A stretch of DNA of 64,000 nt from Nocardia concava NBRC 100430 (GCF_000308815.1 NZ_BAFX01000003.1:1-64000); one strand, 5' to 3'; positions 20,429 to 29,832 are shown, numbered from the stretch's first letter. The notes: generated by a model not told the origin, from the letters alone. Program-made: numbers and translations.

Positions 20429-22033
20429 ATGACCGATCTGAAGCCGGGCGAGGAGATCGCCGGATACGTCATCGAGCGCTGGATCGGGGCCGGCGGCTCG
20501 GGCACCGTCTACGCCGCCCGCCACCCCCGGCTACCGCGCCTGGCCGCGCTGAAGGTGTTCAATCGCGAGGAGGTGAACGCCGACGCCGAGGGCTGGCGGC
20601 GCTTCGAACGCGAGGCCGACATCACCGCCCGCTTCGATCACCCGAACATCGTCTCGGTCTACGACCGGGGGCTCGACGACGGGCGACTGTGGATCGCCAT
20701 GCAATACGTGGAAGGCCCTGACGCGGACGGCCTTTCGGGGCTGTCACCGGAGCGGGCGCTGCGCATCGGCGGCGGCATCGCCTCGGCGCTGGACTACGCG
20801 CACGGCAAGGGCGTGCTGCACCGGGACGTGAAGCCGTCGAACATCCTGCTCTCCCCGGCCGAGGACGGCCGCCCGGAACGCGCGCTGCTCACCGATTTCG
20901 GCATCGCACGGCTGCGCGACGAGACCACCCATGTCACCAAGACCGGCGATATCTCCGCCACCTTCGCCTACGCCTCACCGGAGCAGGTGTCGGGGCGCTT
21001 CCTGGATCCGCGCACCGACCAATACTCCTTGGCCTGCACACTTTTCGTGCTGCTCACCGGATCGCGGCCGTTCCTGGCGAACGATCTGGCGGGCCTGATC
21101 TACGCGCACACCAGCACCCCGCCCCTGCATGTCACGCAGGTGCGGCCGGACCTGTCGCCGGGTTTCGACGCCGTCTTCGACCGCGCGCTGGCCAAGCATC
21201 CGGACGAGAGATTCGCCAGCTGCACCGATTTCACCGATGCCGCCTGGGCGGCGTGGCTGGCTCCGGCCACGTCGACCGTGGTCGAGACGCCGCCGGCGAG
21301 TTTGCGCACCAACCCGACCGTGCTGCGCGGCCCGCGCACCGATCCGACGCTGCTGCGTTCGCCGCGCACCGATCCCACGGTGCTCCGGCCGGGCTATTAC
21401 GGCGAGCCGTCGCCGTACCGCGTCGGGTACGGCGGCAACGCGGGCCCGGTGGATGACGCTGTGTCGCACCGGCATCGGGCTCCGGAGCCGGTGTACTCGG
21501 GGTCGGGAACGGGGCGCGGGGTCATCATCGGACTGTCGGTGGTGCTGGCGGCCGCGGTGATCGGCGGCAGTGCGATCTGGGCGGTCGCCGAGCTCGAGAG
21601 CCACGGAACCCCCAGTGGCGCACCGCTGTCCGCGGCCATTCCGACCATGGCGTCGGTGGCGTCGACGACCACGGCCGCCGCCACCACTCCGGTCACCATC
21701 CCGGCGGGCCGGGTGCCCGCGGAATTCGTCGGCGAATGGTCCGGGTCCAGCGACTCCAACGCCAACGACTATCGGCTCAGCATCCGGCAGGGCGAGCTGA
21801 ACCAGGCGCTGGTGACCTCGACGATATCCAGTGGCGGACGGGTGATCTGCGTCTTCGACTACCGGCTGCTGGGCGTTCCCGGCACCGGCGACATCACCCT
21901 CGGCGCGGGCACGCTCAGTTCCGGCGGCAGCGGCTGTCAGGTCCAGGGCACGCACGAACTGGTGCTGAGCAACGGGGTGATCACCCGCGCGCTGTCGGTC
22001 AGCGGCTTCGTCACCTATCGCAAAATAGGCTGA
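20429..22033 (+). CDS. Membrane Ser/Thr protein kinase, paralogue of the upstream kinase
   Basis: A 534-residue receptor kinase 34 bp after its paralogue. The kinase domain aligns position for position (HRD Asp133, DFG Asp156), including SPEQVSG in the activation segment. The juxtamembrane region has three perfect-length decapeptide repeats (293-322) of form RT(N/D)PT(V/L)LR. One transmembrane helix (about 364-386) is followed by a shorter external domain that begins AEFVGEW...DYRLSIRQ and has two cysteines. The pair probably arose by duplication. Substrates are unknown; the threonines in the repeats are candidate autophosphorylation sites. Confidence 0.88.
   Translation: MTDLKPGEEIAGYVIERWIGAGGSGTVYAARHPRLPRLAALKVFNREEVNADAEGWRRFEREADITARFDHPNIVSVYDRGLDDGRLWIAMQYVEGPDADGLSGLSPERALRIGGGIASALDYAHGKGVLHRDVKPSNILLSPAEDGRPERALLTDFGIARLRDETTHVTKTGDISATFAYASPEQVSGRFLDPRTDQYSLACTLFVLLTGSRPFLANDLAGLIYAHTSTPPLHVTQVRPDLSPGFDAVFDRALAKHPDERFASCTDFTDAAWAAWLAPATSTVVETPPASLRTNPTVLRGPRTDPTLLRSPRTDPTVLRPGYYGEPSPYRVGYGGNAGPVDDAVSHRHRAPEPVYSGSGTGRGVIIGLSVVLAAAVIGGSAIWAVAELESHGTPSGAPLSAAIPTMASVASTTTAAATTPVTIPAGRVPAEFVGEWSGSSDSNANDYRLSIRQGELNQALVTSTISSGGRVICVFDYRLLGVPGTGDITLGAGTLSSGGSGCQVQGTHELVLSNGVITRALSVSGFVTYRKIG
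21305..21394 (+). repeat. Three tandem 30-bp coding repeats in the kinase juxtamembrane region
   Basis: Three in-frame 30-bp units encode RTNPTVLRGP, RTDPTLLRSP and RTDPTVLRPG in succession. Confidence 0.9.
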
Positions 22034-22041
22034 GCCGCCCC

Positions 22042-23907
22042 TCAGATCTTGCCGCGCACATCCCAGAGCCACACGCCGTCAACGTATTCGGCGGGGAAGC
22101 CGAGCAGTTGGTTGACGGTCGCCCGCAGGGTGTCGCCATTGTCGGTCGGCGGCAGCACCAATACATCGGCGCGCCAGTAGCGCAGATCCTCGAGCGCCTG
22201 GGCGCGGGTGGCATCGTCGACGACCGGAACCGTGTTGGACCGCTGCGCCCGCATGAGCAGGCTGGCGGTGGGCCGGTCGTCCGGACCGTAGCGGCCCTTC
22301 TTGGAGGCGCCGGTCGGGCCGACGAAATAGCCTCCGGCAAGCGGGAATTCGAAGCCGGAATCGACCTGCCAGCGCAGTGCGCGGGCATCCGGCGGGGTCG
22401 GCGGCGGAACGACCACCACCGAGCCCTGCGAAACGTAGTGCCGCACCGTGCCATCGGTGAAGAACTGCGGGGTGGCCGGGCGCTGCACCACCGGCAGGAT
22501 GGTCGGGGTGAGCGGCAGCAGGGCCATGGCCAACGCCGCGAACAGGGCCAGCGGCCGCCAGTCGGTCGCCGACACCTTCCAATAGTCCAGCGCCCGTTGG
22601 GCGGCCAGGGCCAGGATCACGGCGATGGCCGGAATCGCGGCCATGGTGAAACGCGATTCCAGCACCGTATCCAGCAGCGCCACATCCGCGAGCCGCTTCC
22701 ACGGCAGGGCGATACCGGTATCGACCTTGCCGATCATCAGGGTCGAGCCCAGCGACAGCACCGTGAACACCACGATCACCGCGGCGGCCGCCCGCACCAC
22801 CCGCTCGCGCCACATGAGCACCGCGGCCACCGCGACCAGAATCCACAGCGGCCAGCCGAAATACGAGTTCTCCTCGGTCGGGTTGATGGCCACGTTCTGA
22901 CCGTGCGAGACCAGCCCGCCCAGCGATTCGGACGGGAACTGGAACAGCGCCTTCAGATCGTTCTGCATCGCCACGTGGTCGATGGAACGGTAGGACTGCG
23001 GGCCGAAGAACTGCCACCACAGCGGAATCTCGGTGAGCCCCACCGTGATCAGCGCGGCCAGCAGCACCGTCGGGGTGACGGCGCGCAGCGCGCGCAGGCC
23101 GGTCTTCGGCGCGTGCAGGTGGTAGACGACCGCGAAGAGCCCGAAGGACAGCGCGAAGATGAGCAGCGGCTCTTCGCCCAGCGCGATCTGCAGCGCCACC
23201 AGCAGGCCGAGAATGACGGCGTCGCGATTGCGCCGCGCCTTGCGGGCCTCCTCGGCCGCGCCAGCGCGTTTGGCCATCCGGATGAGCTGCAGCGCGATCA
23301 GCGGAAGCAGAGCCAGCACCACGAAATTCGGGTGCGCGTTGGCGTGCGAGATCATGGCGGGCGCGAAACCGCAGAACAGGCCGCCCACCGCCGCCGCGGC
23401 CTTGGACGTGACCACCTCGCGCGAGAACAGCCAGTACCAGGCGAAGGCGGTGCCGAACAGGCCCAGGGTGAGCACCAGCACGAAGGTGACCGTCGGCCCG
23501 AACAGCAGTGTGACCGGGGTGAGCGGCACCCCGACGCCGAACATGGCGGTATTGGCCATCATGTTCACGCCGTCGGGATAGTTCTGCAGCAGGGTGCCCA
23601 GCGGGTTCTCGAGGTGCGCGACATTGTGCGCGGTGACCGCGAAGAACCACTCCCACATGGTCTGGTCCTGGCCGCTCTTGATCAGGTATCCGCGATCGGT
23701 GTGCAGCCACTGGCCGGAGAGCACCAGCACCGCCAGCGCCAGATAGCCGGTGGCGATGATCAGATCGGCGCGGGCGAGACGGAGGCGCCGGGCCACCCGG
23801 CGCGGCCGGGAAAGCTTGGGGAGAGCCACTTCCGGGGCGGGGCGGTCGAGAACCGCTACCGCCGAACCGTCTTCGACCCCCCGGTCGGATACCCGCCCCT
23901 GTGTCAC
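22042..23907 (-). CDS. Polytopic membrane protein, GT-C-like, unassigned
   Basis: A 621-residue integral membrane protein with roughly ten or more hydrophobic segments and a C-terminal soluble part (about 500-621). An early external loop carries acidic and aromatic residues (QDQTMWEWFF, NYPDGVNMMANT), a layout seen in GT-C lipid-phosphosugar transferases. I recognise no specific family and cannot prove catalytic activity. It is convergent with the kinase gene (8-bp gap) and lies on the same strand as aftA, 156 bp away, separated by DnaA boxes. An arabinan or other envelope glycosyltransfer role is inferred from context only. Confidence 0.75.
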   Translation of the reverse strand: MTQGRVSDRGVEDGSAVAVLDRPAPEVALPKLSRPRRVARRLRLARADLIIATGYLALAVLVLSGQWLHTDRGYLIKSGQDQTMWEWFFAVTAHNVAHLENPLGTLLQNYPDGVNMMANTAMFGVGVPLTPVTLLFGPTVTFVLVLTLGLFGTAFAWYWLFSREVVTSKAAAAVGGLFCGFAPAMISHANAHPNFVVLALLPLIALQLIRMAKRAGAAEEARKARRNRDAVILGLLVALQIALGEEPLLIFALSFGLFAVVYHLHAPKTGLRALRAVTPTVLLAALITVGLTEIPLWWQFFGPQSYRSIDHVAMQNDLKALFQFPSESLGGLVSHGQNVAINPTEENSYFGWPLWILVAVAAVLMWRERVVRAAAAVIVVFTVLSLGSTLMIGKVDTGIALPWKRLADVALLDTVLESRFTMAAIPAIAVILALAAQRALDYWKVSATDWRPLALFAALAMALLPLTPTILPVVQRPATPQFFTDGTVRHYVSQGSVVVVPPPTPPDARALRWQVDSGFEFPLAGGYFVGPTGASKKGRYGPDDRPTASLLMRAQRSNTVPVVDDATRAQALEDLRYWRADVLVLPPTDNGDTLRATVNQLLGFPAEYVDGVWLWDVRGKI

Positions 23908-23985
23908 GCGCTAACTCCTTGGTGCCTGGCAATCAGCGGCCCACGCTACCGCGTTCGGCTGAGATTGCACTGGCAAGTCCCGAAG

Positions 23986-24039
23986 TTATCCACAGGAACG
24001 GGTATTTATCCACAGAAAACGGGCGAAATCTGTTGATAA
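23986..24039. promoter_or_regulatory. Cluster of DnaA-box-like sites
   Basis: Two perfect TTATCCACA 9-mers in the same orientation at 23986-23994 and 24006-24014 (20 bp apart start to start, near two helical turns), plus an inverted near-match TGTTGATAA (TTATCAACA on the minus strand) at 24031-24039. They fill the 156-bp space between aftA and the membrane-protein gene. Confidence 0.6.
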
Positions 24040-24063
24040 GTGACCCTTGTCTCGTTGTTTCGT

Positions 24064-25995
24064 TCAGACACGCACCACGAGGGTGAACGGTCCGATATCG
24101 GTGATCCGGTAGTGCCCGTCGGTGAACAGCTCCTTGGGGAACGCCACTGTGAACCGCTTCACATTCGGGTCGTTCGGATACACGTCCTGCGACAGGCGCA
24201 GCGTGTAGTCGTCGCCGGAACGCCGGAACAGGAAGGCATCCGGTGCGTACCAGCGGCAGTGGTTCAGCGCGTCGGTCAGCTCCTGCGATGTCTTCAGCGT
24301 GCTCCAGCGCTGGATCTCGGCGGTGCGCGCGGCGAAGTCGGCGAGCGGATTCGCGTAATGCGAAGTGAGAGCCTGGAATCCGTAGTACGGGTAGACCGCC
24401 AGGAAGCTCGTGTCGGCGGTCAGCACCACACTCTTGTCGCGCGGCCGACCGGTCTGCTCGAGCAGTTTGGCGTCGATCTCGCCGTAGTACGACACCGCCG
24501 AGGGGGCGCGCTTGTCGGCGCGCACACCGTTTCCGTCGGTATCGGTGTAGGCGGTGTTGATCTCGGTCGACAGCACCGTCGGAATCTGCTGGCTGAAACC
24601 GATCGCCCCCACGATCGCGATCGCCGCGGCGGCCAACCGGAACCGGCCCGGCTCGTTCAACGCCTGGTAGATCGCTCGCGCGCCCTCGGCGAATCCGAAC
24701 ACACCCGCGGCCGCCAGGAGCGCCATGAGCGGCGACTCGAGCCGGAACGCCAGCAGCGTGGTCCCGGCCGCCGTCGCCGCCATGGACAGCAGGCACCACA
24801 GGTAGATCGCGACAACCCCGATCCCGAGTGCCTGCGCCCGTCGCGAACTGCCCGCGCGCAGTACCAGCCAGATCGTTCCCACCAGGCAGAGCAGGCCGAG
24901 CAGATCGAAATCGAACATGGGCAGCGGCAGCCGCGACCCGCTCTCGGGCAGATAGTGGAATGCCGAACCGGAGCCGAGGGAGGCCTTGCCGGACAGGAAC
25001 TTCAGCAGGAACGGCGTCCACACGGCCAGCGCCAGGATCGCGGCGACCACACCGATTCCGATGAGCCGCACGAGGATCGGAAGCACGGCCCGCCAGGTGC
25101 GTTGCGCCCGAGCCGCGATCCCGGCGGCGATCAGCGCCATGAGGCACACCGTGAAGACCGCGACGGCGAAGTAGAGGGTGTAGAAGCTCGCCGCCAAGCC
25201 CAGGAACAGTCCCGCACCCAGCACCGCACCCCAGCCACCGGCGGTCTGCCGCGTGGACTCGCCGCCTTCGGCGGGCCGATGCAACGCACCCCAGGCCAGT
25301 ACCAGCGCGGGCGCGAGCAGCAGCGTGAGCACCGCGCTGTAGGCCTCCGGCGACCCGTACGCCAGCGTCACCGCCGTCGTGGCGGCGGCCACCGCCACCG
25401 CCCAATCGGCCCGAATCAGCTTGGACCACAACACGAGCGCGATCGCCGCCGCGACCGCCAGCCCGATGATGGCGTACGGCTTGAACGCCTCCCACCCGGC
25501 CATCCCGGTCAGGCTCGCGAACCGCCCGCCGATCCAGAACCACCCGGCCGGATAGAACGGCGGCAGATCGATGTAGTTCATATCGTGCAGCGCCGCACTG
25601 TCGGTCAACCGCGTCAGATACTGCGTCCGGAACTCCTGGTCCACGGACATCCCGAACAAGTACAGCTTGGTGGCCGCCAGCGGCATCCCCAGCGTCACCG
25701 TCACGAAGGCCGAAATCCCGCCCCACGACAGCAGTTTCGCCAGCCACCCCCATTTGCGCAGCCGCAGCAGCACGACCGAGCCCACCAGCATGGCCAGCGC
25801 CACGACCTGCCCCACGGTGGTCAGCGACCGGGTGACATTGGAGGAGTTGAACGCGGGCCACTGCACGGTCGCGAACGCCTTCAGCCCGATGGCCGCCACC
25901 ACGGCCGCCACCAGTGCCGCGAGCACGGCCTCCCCGGCCGCCCCACCGGCCTGCCGCGCCATCGGGGTCAGTCGACTGCCAGCCCGTCCGCTCAT
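24064..25995 (-). CDS. aftA: AftA galactan 5-O-arabinofuranosyltransferase
   Basis: A 643-residue GT-C membrane enzyme that adds the first arabinofuranose residue to galactan. Length equals M. tuberculosis AftA (Rv3792), and characteristic stretches are kept: VTLGMPLAATKLYLFGMSVDQ, FRTQYLTRLTD, LPPFYPAGWFWIGGR, and the C-terminal AYTDTDG and YTLRLSQDVYPN. The N-terminal two thirds is polytopic and the rest is periplasmic. The ATG at 25995 has GGAGG 10 nt upstream; a GTG two codons earlier is less likely. In M. tuberculosis aftA lies between dprE2 and embC; here it is separated from emb by kinases and an extra membrane protein. Confidence 0.96.
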   Translation of the reverse strand: MSGRAGSRLTPMARQAGGAAGEAVLAALVAAVVAAIGLKAFATVQWPAFNSSNVTRSLTTVGQVVALAMLVGSVVLLRLRKWGWLAKLLSWGGISAFVTVTLGMPLAATKLYLFGMSVDQEFRTQYLTRLTDSAALHDMNYIDLPPFYPAGWFWIGGRFASLTGMAGWEAFKPYAIIGLAVAAAIALVLWSKLIRADWAVAVAAATTAVTLAYGSPEAYSAVLTLLLAPALVLAWGALHRPAEGGESTRQTAGGWGAVLGAGLFLGLAASFYTLYFAVAVFTVCLMALIAAGIAARAQRTWRAVLPILVRLIGIGVVAAILALAVWTPFLLKFLSGKASLGSGSAFHYLPESGSRLPLPMFDFDLLGLLCLVGTIWLVLRAGSSRRAQALGIGVVAIYLWCLLSMAATAAGTTLLAFRLESPLMALLAAAGVFGFAEGARAIYQALNEPGRFRLAAAAIAIVGAIGFSQQIPTVLSTEINTAYTDTDGNGVRADKRAPSAVSYYGEIDAKLLEQTGRPRDKSVVLTADTSFLAVYPYYGFQALTSHYANPLADFAARTAEIQRWSTLKTSQELTDALNHCRWYAPDAFLFRRSGDDYTLRLSQDVYPNDPNVKRFTVAFPKELFTDGHYRITDIGPFTLVVRV

Positions 25996-26083
25996 CCGCA
26001 CCCAGCCTCCGCATCCGTCTCCGTGAACCGCGCGTCAGCCTAGTCACTATCGTCGGAACCTCCTCGAAGGAAGGGATCCGAGC

Positions 26084-26974
26084 GTGCGCGTACTGGTCAC
26101 CGGCGCGGCGGGCTATCTGGGCCGAGCCCTGGTCGCCGCCCTGAACGCGGCGGGCCACGAGCCGATCGCCATGGTCCGGCCCGGCACGGCCGACATACCG
26201 GGGGCCGCGGCCACCCGCCCGGCCGACCTGCTCGACACCGACGGCGTGGCGCGCGCGGTCGAGGGTATCGACCGGGTCTGCCACCTGGCCGGACTCACCC
26301 GCGCCCGGGAATCCTTCGACGAACCGGTCCGCTACTACGACGTGAACGTGGGCGGCACCCTCGCGCTGCTCGAGGCCATGGCCGCGGCAGGCGTGCCGGG
26401 CCTGGTGTTCTCCTCCACCTGCGCGGTCTACGGCTCACCCGAACGGCAGCCGATGACCGAGGACCTGCCCGTCGACCCACCCCATCCGTACGCGAGCAGC
26501 AAGGTGGCGGCCGAAGCGGCAGTCGAGGCCCAGGCTCGCAACGGTGCGCTCGGAGCCGTCGTGCTGCGGCTGCCGAATCTCGCGGGCGGCGACGACCGCG
26601 ACCCCACCCGCCTGATTCCCCGGGTGCTTGCTGCCGCAATGACCCAGACGCCCTTGGGAATCAACGGCGACGGTTCCGCCGTGCGGGACTACCTGCACGT
26701 CGAGGATGCCGCGGCCGCGTTCGTCGCGGCCGTCGAGCGGACCCCGGAACCGGGCGACTTCAGGTGCTACAACATCGGAAGCGGGCGGGGGACAAGCATT
26801 CTGGACGTCGTGGCCGCGGTCGAGCGGGTCACCGGACGGCGAGTTCCCTTGGCGCACAATCCACCAGCGCCCGAACCGGCCACGCTGGTCGTCGATGCGA
26901 CCAAGGCCCGGGCCGAACTCGGTTGGAAGCCCCGGTATTCGGATATCGAGACCATCATCCGTTCCATCGGATAA
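26084..26974 (+). CDS. NAD-dependent epimerase/dehydratase (extended SDR)
   Basis: A 296-residue extended short-chain dehydrogenase of the UDP-glucose 4-epimerase type. The Rossmann motif is TGAAGYLG (7-14). The catalytic residues are STCAVYG and YASSK (Tyr-x-x-x-Lys). GDGSAVRDYLHVEDAA is the usual substrate-binding segment and LGWKPRYS the C-terminal signature. The substrate is unknown, probably a nucleotide sugar. GGAAGG precedes the GTG start. It is divergent from aftA and convergent with dprE2, ending at a strong terminator. Confidence 0.88.
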   Translation: MRVLVTGAAGYLGRALVAALNAAGHEPIAMVRPGTADIPGAAATRPADLLDTDGVARAVEGIDRVCHLAGLTRARESFDEPVRYYDVNVGGTLALLEAMAAAGVPGLVFSSTCAVYGSPERQPMTEDLPVDPPHPYASSKVAAEAAVEAQARNGALGAVVLRLPNLAGGDDRDPTRLIPRVLAAAMTQTPLGINGDGSAVRDYLHVEDAAAAFVAAVERTPEPGDFRCYNIGSGRGTSILDVVAAVERVTGRRVPLAHNPPAPEPATLVVDATKARAELGWKPRYSDIETIIRSIG

Positions 26975-26978
26975 CGGA

Positions 26979-27008
26979 AACGCCGCCCCCTTGTCGGGGG
27001 GCGGCGTT
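26979..27008. terminator. Bidirectional terminator between epimerase gene and dprE2
   Basis: 12-bp perfect stem (26979-26990 AACGCCGCCCCC with 27?-27008 arm) around a 6-nt loop, between convergent genes, the right arm ending in GGCGTT. Confidence 0.75.
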
Positions 27009-27061
27009 GGTACCGGGTGTCGGGGTTTCAGGGGTTTACCCCTGAGAGTCCCGAGAGTTGG

Positions 27062-27823
27062 TTAAATCGGCAGCTTGCGGAAGATCGGGCGCGGGACGTG
27101 GCGCAGGATCATCATCACGTAGCGGAAAGTGCCCGGGGCCCAGACGATTTCCTTGCCCTTCTCGGAGGCGGCCACCGCGAGGACGGCCACGTCCTCCTTG
27201 TTCACGGTGAGCCCGTTCTCCTTGGCGTGCGCGGAGAGCTTGGTGCGCACCATGCCCGGGCGGATGACGGTGACGCGCGGGCCGAACTTGGCCAGCGCCT
27301 CGCCGAGACCCAGGTAGAAGCCGTCGAGGCCCGCCTTGGTGGAGCCGTAGACGAAGTTGAAGCGGCGCACGCGCTCACCGGCCACGGAGGACATGGCCAG
27401 GATGCGGCCGAAGCCCTGCGCCTTCATCTTCTCGCCCAGCAGCACACCGACGGAAACCGCGGCGGTGTAGTTGATCTGGGCCATCACGACGGCCTTGCGC
27501 TGGTCCTGCCAGAAGATCTCGCCGTCGCCGTCGATGCCGAACGCGACAATCGCCACGTCGATATCGCCATCGGCCCAGGCCGCGTCGATCACGGCCGGGT
27601 GGCTGTCGGTGTCGAGCGCGTCGAAGTCCAGCACCTGCACCTCGGAGGCGCCGGCGGCCTTCATCTGGGAGACGGCCTCCTCGCGCAGCGGGTCACCCGG
27701 CAGGGCGGCCAGGACGATGCGCATGGGGCCCTTCTTCAGGTACTCGGCGCAGATCGCCAAGCCGATCTCCGAGGTGCCGCCCAGCAGCAGAATGGATTGC
27801 GGGTTCCCTACCGCATTGATCAC
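27062..27823 (-). CDS. dprE2: DprE2 decaprenylphospho-2-keto-ribose reductase
   Basis: A 253-residue SDR that reduces decaprenyl-phospho-2-keto-erythro-pentose to decaprenyl-phospho-arabinose with NADH, the second half of the DprE epimerisation. It has the Rossmann motif [10 protein letters not shown], catalytic YGSTK, and the conserved ending [21 protein letters not shown] of M. tuberculosis DprE2 (254 aa). The GTG start overlaps the dprE1 stop by 4 bp (GTGA), so the pair is translationally coupled; upstream in-frame codons lie inside dprE1 and are rejected. Confidence 0.96.
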   Translation of the reverse strand: MINAVGNPQSILLLGGTSEIGLAICAEYLKKGPMRIVLAALPGDPLREEAVSQMKAAGASEVQVLDFDALDTDSHPAVIDAAWADGDIDVAIVAFGIDGDGEIFWQDQRKAVVMAQINYTAAVSVGVLLGEKMKAQGFGRILAMSSVAGERVRRFNFVYGSTKAGLDGFYLGLGEALAKFGPRVTVIRPGMVRTKLSAHAKENGLTVNKEDVAVLAVAASEKGKEIVWAPGTFRYVMMILRHVPRPIFRKLPI

Positions 27824-29298
27824 TGAAGCTCCAGCCTTCTCGCCATATCGGACATGAAAACGCCTGTGGGGTCGACACTTCGGCGGATCTTGATCCACTC
27901 GTCGATCCGCGGGTACATCTTGTGGAAGGTCTCCGCGTCGGTCCGCGAATCCTTGGCAGTGTAGAGGCGACCGCCGAATTCCAGGACGCGCCGGTCCAGT
28001 TCGCGCACGAACTCGTTGAGACCCGGGCGGACCGGGAAGTCCACGCAGATGTTCCAGCCCTCCATGGGGAAGCTCAGCGGGGCCGGGTTGCCCGGGCCGA
28101 AGAACTTCAGCACATTGAGCGCGGTGTAGTGACCCGACCGCTGGATATCCACGATGATCTTGGTGAATTCATCGAGGGCCTCGGGCGGCAGCACGAACTG
28201 GTACTGGATGAAACCGGCCGAACCGTAGGCCCGGTTCCACTCCGAGACCACGTCGAGCATGTGGTAGAACGCCGTCAGGTTCATGATCTTGCCGGTGTAG
28301 TTGCCGCCGAGCGCGTAGTACGCCTCGCCGACCATGCCCAGCGTGAACTTGTTCGCCGCGAAATTCGGGAAGATGTCCGGCACCGTCAGCAGATTCGGCG
28401 CGTCGAACTTCAGCGGGTTCTTGCGCAGCTTCTTCGGCAGCTCGTCCAGCTTGGCCAGCCGACCTCGAGACACGTTGGCGCGCCCCAGCTTCGGCGGCGC
28501 GCTGATGGCGTCGAACCAGGTGGAGGAGTAGGTGTAGTTCGCCTCGGACCCGTCCTTGTGGACCGCGATGGTCTCGTCCAGGCCCGTGGTCTTGATGCCG
28601 TCGGCGATGAAGTACGCGGTCTCGGTGGGCGTCATCTCGATGGTCGCCCGCAGGATGATGCCGGTCAGGCCGTTGCCGCCGACCGTGGCCCAGAACAGCT
28701 TGGCGTTCTTCTTCGGCCCGATGGTCTGCACCTTGCCGTCGGCGGTGAGCAGATCCAGCGACCGCACGTGATTGCCGAAGCTGCCCGCGCTGTGGTGGTT
28801 CTTGCCGTGAATATCGGAGCCGATGGCCCCGCCCACGGTCACCTGCCGGGTGCCCGGCAGCACCGGGACCCACAGGCCGAACGGCAGCGCCGCCTTCATC
28901 AGCTGGTCCAGGGACACGCCCGCGTCCACGTCCACCAGCCGGGAGTCCCGGTCGATGCGGTGGATGCGGTTGAGCGCGGTCATGTCGACGACCAGGCCGC
29001 CGGCGTTCTGCGCGTGGTCACCGTAGGAGCGGCCCAGGCCGCGGGCGATGACACCGCGGCGCAGGTGCGCGGGCTTGGCGTCGTTGTCCTCCGCGACCAT
29101 GGCGACCGCCTTGGCGATCAGCTCCGGGTCACTGGTGGAGAGCACTTCCGAGGTGGTGGCTGCGGTGCGACCCCAACCGGTCAGGCGGCGGCTCTGCGTC
29201 GGCAGGTCGAAGGTCCCCTGCGATGCGGTCCGCTCGCTCTCGCCTGCGGAAGCGGGCTCCGCGGCGGCCGTGGTGGTGGTCTGAGCTTTCGTGGACAT
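27820..29298 (-). CDS. dprE1: DprE1 decaprenylphosphoryl-ribose 2'-oxidase
   Basis: A 492-residue FAD-dependent oxidase that converts decaprenyl-phospho-ribose to the 2-keto form. The vanillyl-alcohol-oxidase FAD-binding region includes [23 protein letters not shown] and [20 protein letters not shown] keeps the cysteine (Cys418 here) equivalent to M. tuberculosis Cys387, the covalent target of benzothiazinones. The N-terminus is about 30 residues longer than the mycobacterial protein and is Thr/Ala-rich. The ATG at 29298 is chosen because TAGCCT lies exactly 8 nt upstream; other ATGs at 29304 and 29319 are in frame. Confidence 0.96.
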   Translation of the reverse strand: MSTKAQTTTTAAAEPASAGESERTASQGTFDLPTQSRRLTGWGRTAATTSEVLSTSDPELIAKAVAMVAEDNDAKPAHLRRGVIARGLGRSYGDHAQNAGGLVVDMTALNRIHRIDRDSRLVDVDAGVSLDQLMKAALPFGLWVPVLPGTRQVTVGGAIGSDIHGKNHHSAGSFGNHVRSLDLLTADGKVQTIGPKKNAKLFWATVGGNGLTGIILRATIEMTPTETAYFIADGIKTTGLDETIAVHKDGSEANYTYSSTWFDAISAPPKLGRANVSRGRLAKLDELPKKLRKNPLKFDAPNLLTVPDIFPNFAANKFTLGMVGEAYYALGGNYTGKIMNLTAFYHMLDVVSEWNRAYGSAGFIQYQFVLPPEALDEFTKIIVDIQRSGHYTALNVLKFFGPGNPAPLSFPMEGWNICVDFPVRPGLNEFVRELDRRVLEFGGRLYTAKDSRTDAETFHKMYPRIDEWIKIRRSVDPTGVFMSDMARRLELQ

Positions 29299-29306
29299 CG
29301 GCATAG

Positions 29307-29312
29307 AGGCTA
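29307..29312 (-). promoter_or_regulatory. Leaderless -10 box of dprE1
   Basis: TAGCCT on the minus strand, ending 8 nt before the dprE1 ATG at 29298. Confidence 0.5.
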
Positions 29313-29355
29313 CAGGCATAACCGCCGCGAGGCTTGTGTCCTTTGTCCCGGGCAT

Positions 29356-29361
29356 TACTCT
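29356..29361 (+). promoter_or_regulatory. Leaderless -10 box of gtrA
   Basis: TACTCT on the plus strand, ending 8 nt before the GTG at 29370. It sits back to back with the dprE1 -10 box, about 44 bp away. Confidence 0.5.
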
Positions 29362-29369
29362 TCTGCCTT

Positions 29370-29825
29370 GTGACCGCGGAACCCCATCTGCCCCTCCCGC
29401 CCGAGCTGCCCCTGGTCGACGAACCGGGCGGTACGGACGTTGATCTCAAGACGCAGATCATCCGATTCGCGGTCACCGGCGGGCTGTCGGCCATTGTCGA
29501 CTTCGGCCTGTACACCCTGCTGTTCAAGCTGGTCGGATTGCCGCTGCCGGTGGCCAAGTCGATCAGCTTCATCGCGGGCACGACCACGGCCTATCTGATC
29601 AATCGGCGCTGGACCTTCAAGGCGGAACCGAGCCGCAAGCGATTCATCGCGGTCATCGCCCTGTACGCGCTGACCTTCGCGCTGCAGGTGGGGATCAATC
29701 AGGTCTGCTACTACGCCCTGCCGGATGCCTGGTGGCGGATGTTCTTCGCGTTCTGCGTCGCGCAGGGGACCGCCACCGTGATCAACTTCATCGTGCAGCG
29801 GGCCGTGATCTTCAAGATCAAATAG
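29370..29825 (+). CDS. GtrA-family membrane protein (Rv3789-like)
   Basis: A 151-residue GtrA-family protein with four predicted membrane helices: [51 protein letters not shown] and a C-terminal helix before [19 protein letters not shown] after the second helix is typical of the family. M. tuberculosis Rv3789, next to dprE1, has been proposed to help flip decaprenyl-phospho-arabinose or to recruit AftA. Here it is divergent from dprE1 rather than upstream in the same direction. The GTG at 29370 is chosen from the -10 spacing; an in-frame ATG at 29334 would place coding sequence over the promoter. Confidence 0.88.
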   Translation: MTAEPHLPLPPELPLVDEPGGTDVDLKTQIIRFAVTGGLSAIVDFGLYTLLFKLVGLPLPVAKSISFIAGTTTAYLINRRWTFKAEPSRKRFIAVIALYALTFALQVGINQVCYYALPDAWWRMFFAFCVAQGTATVINFIVQRAVIFKIK

Positions 29826-29832
29826 CCCGGAT

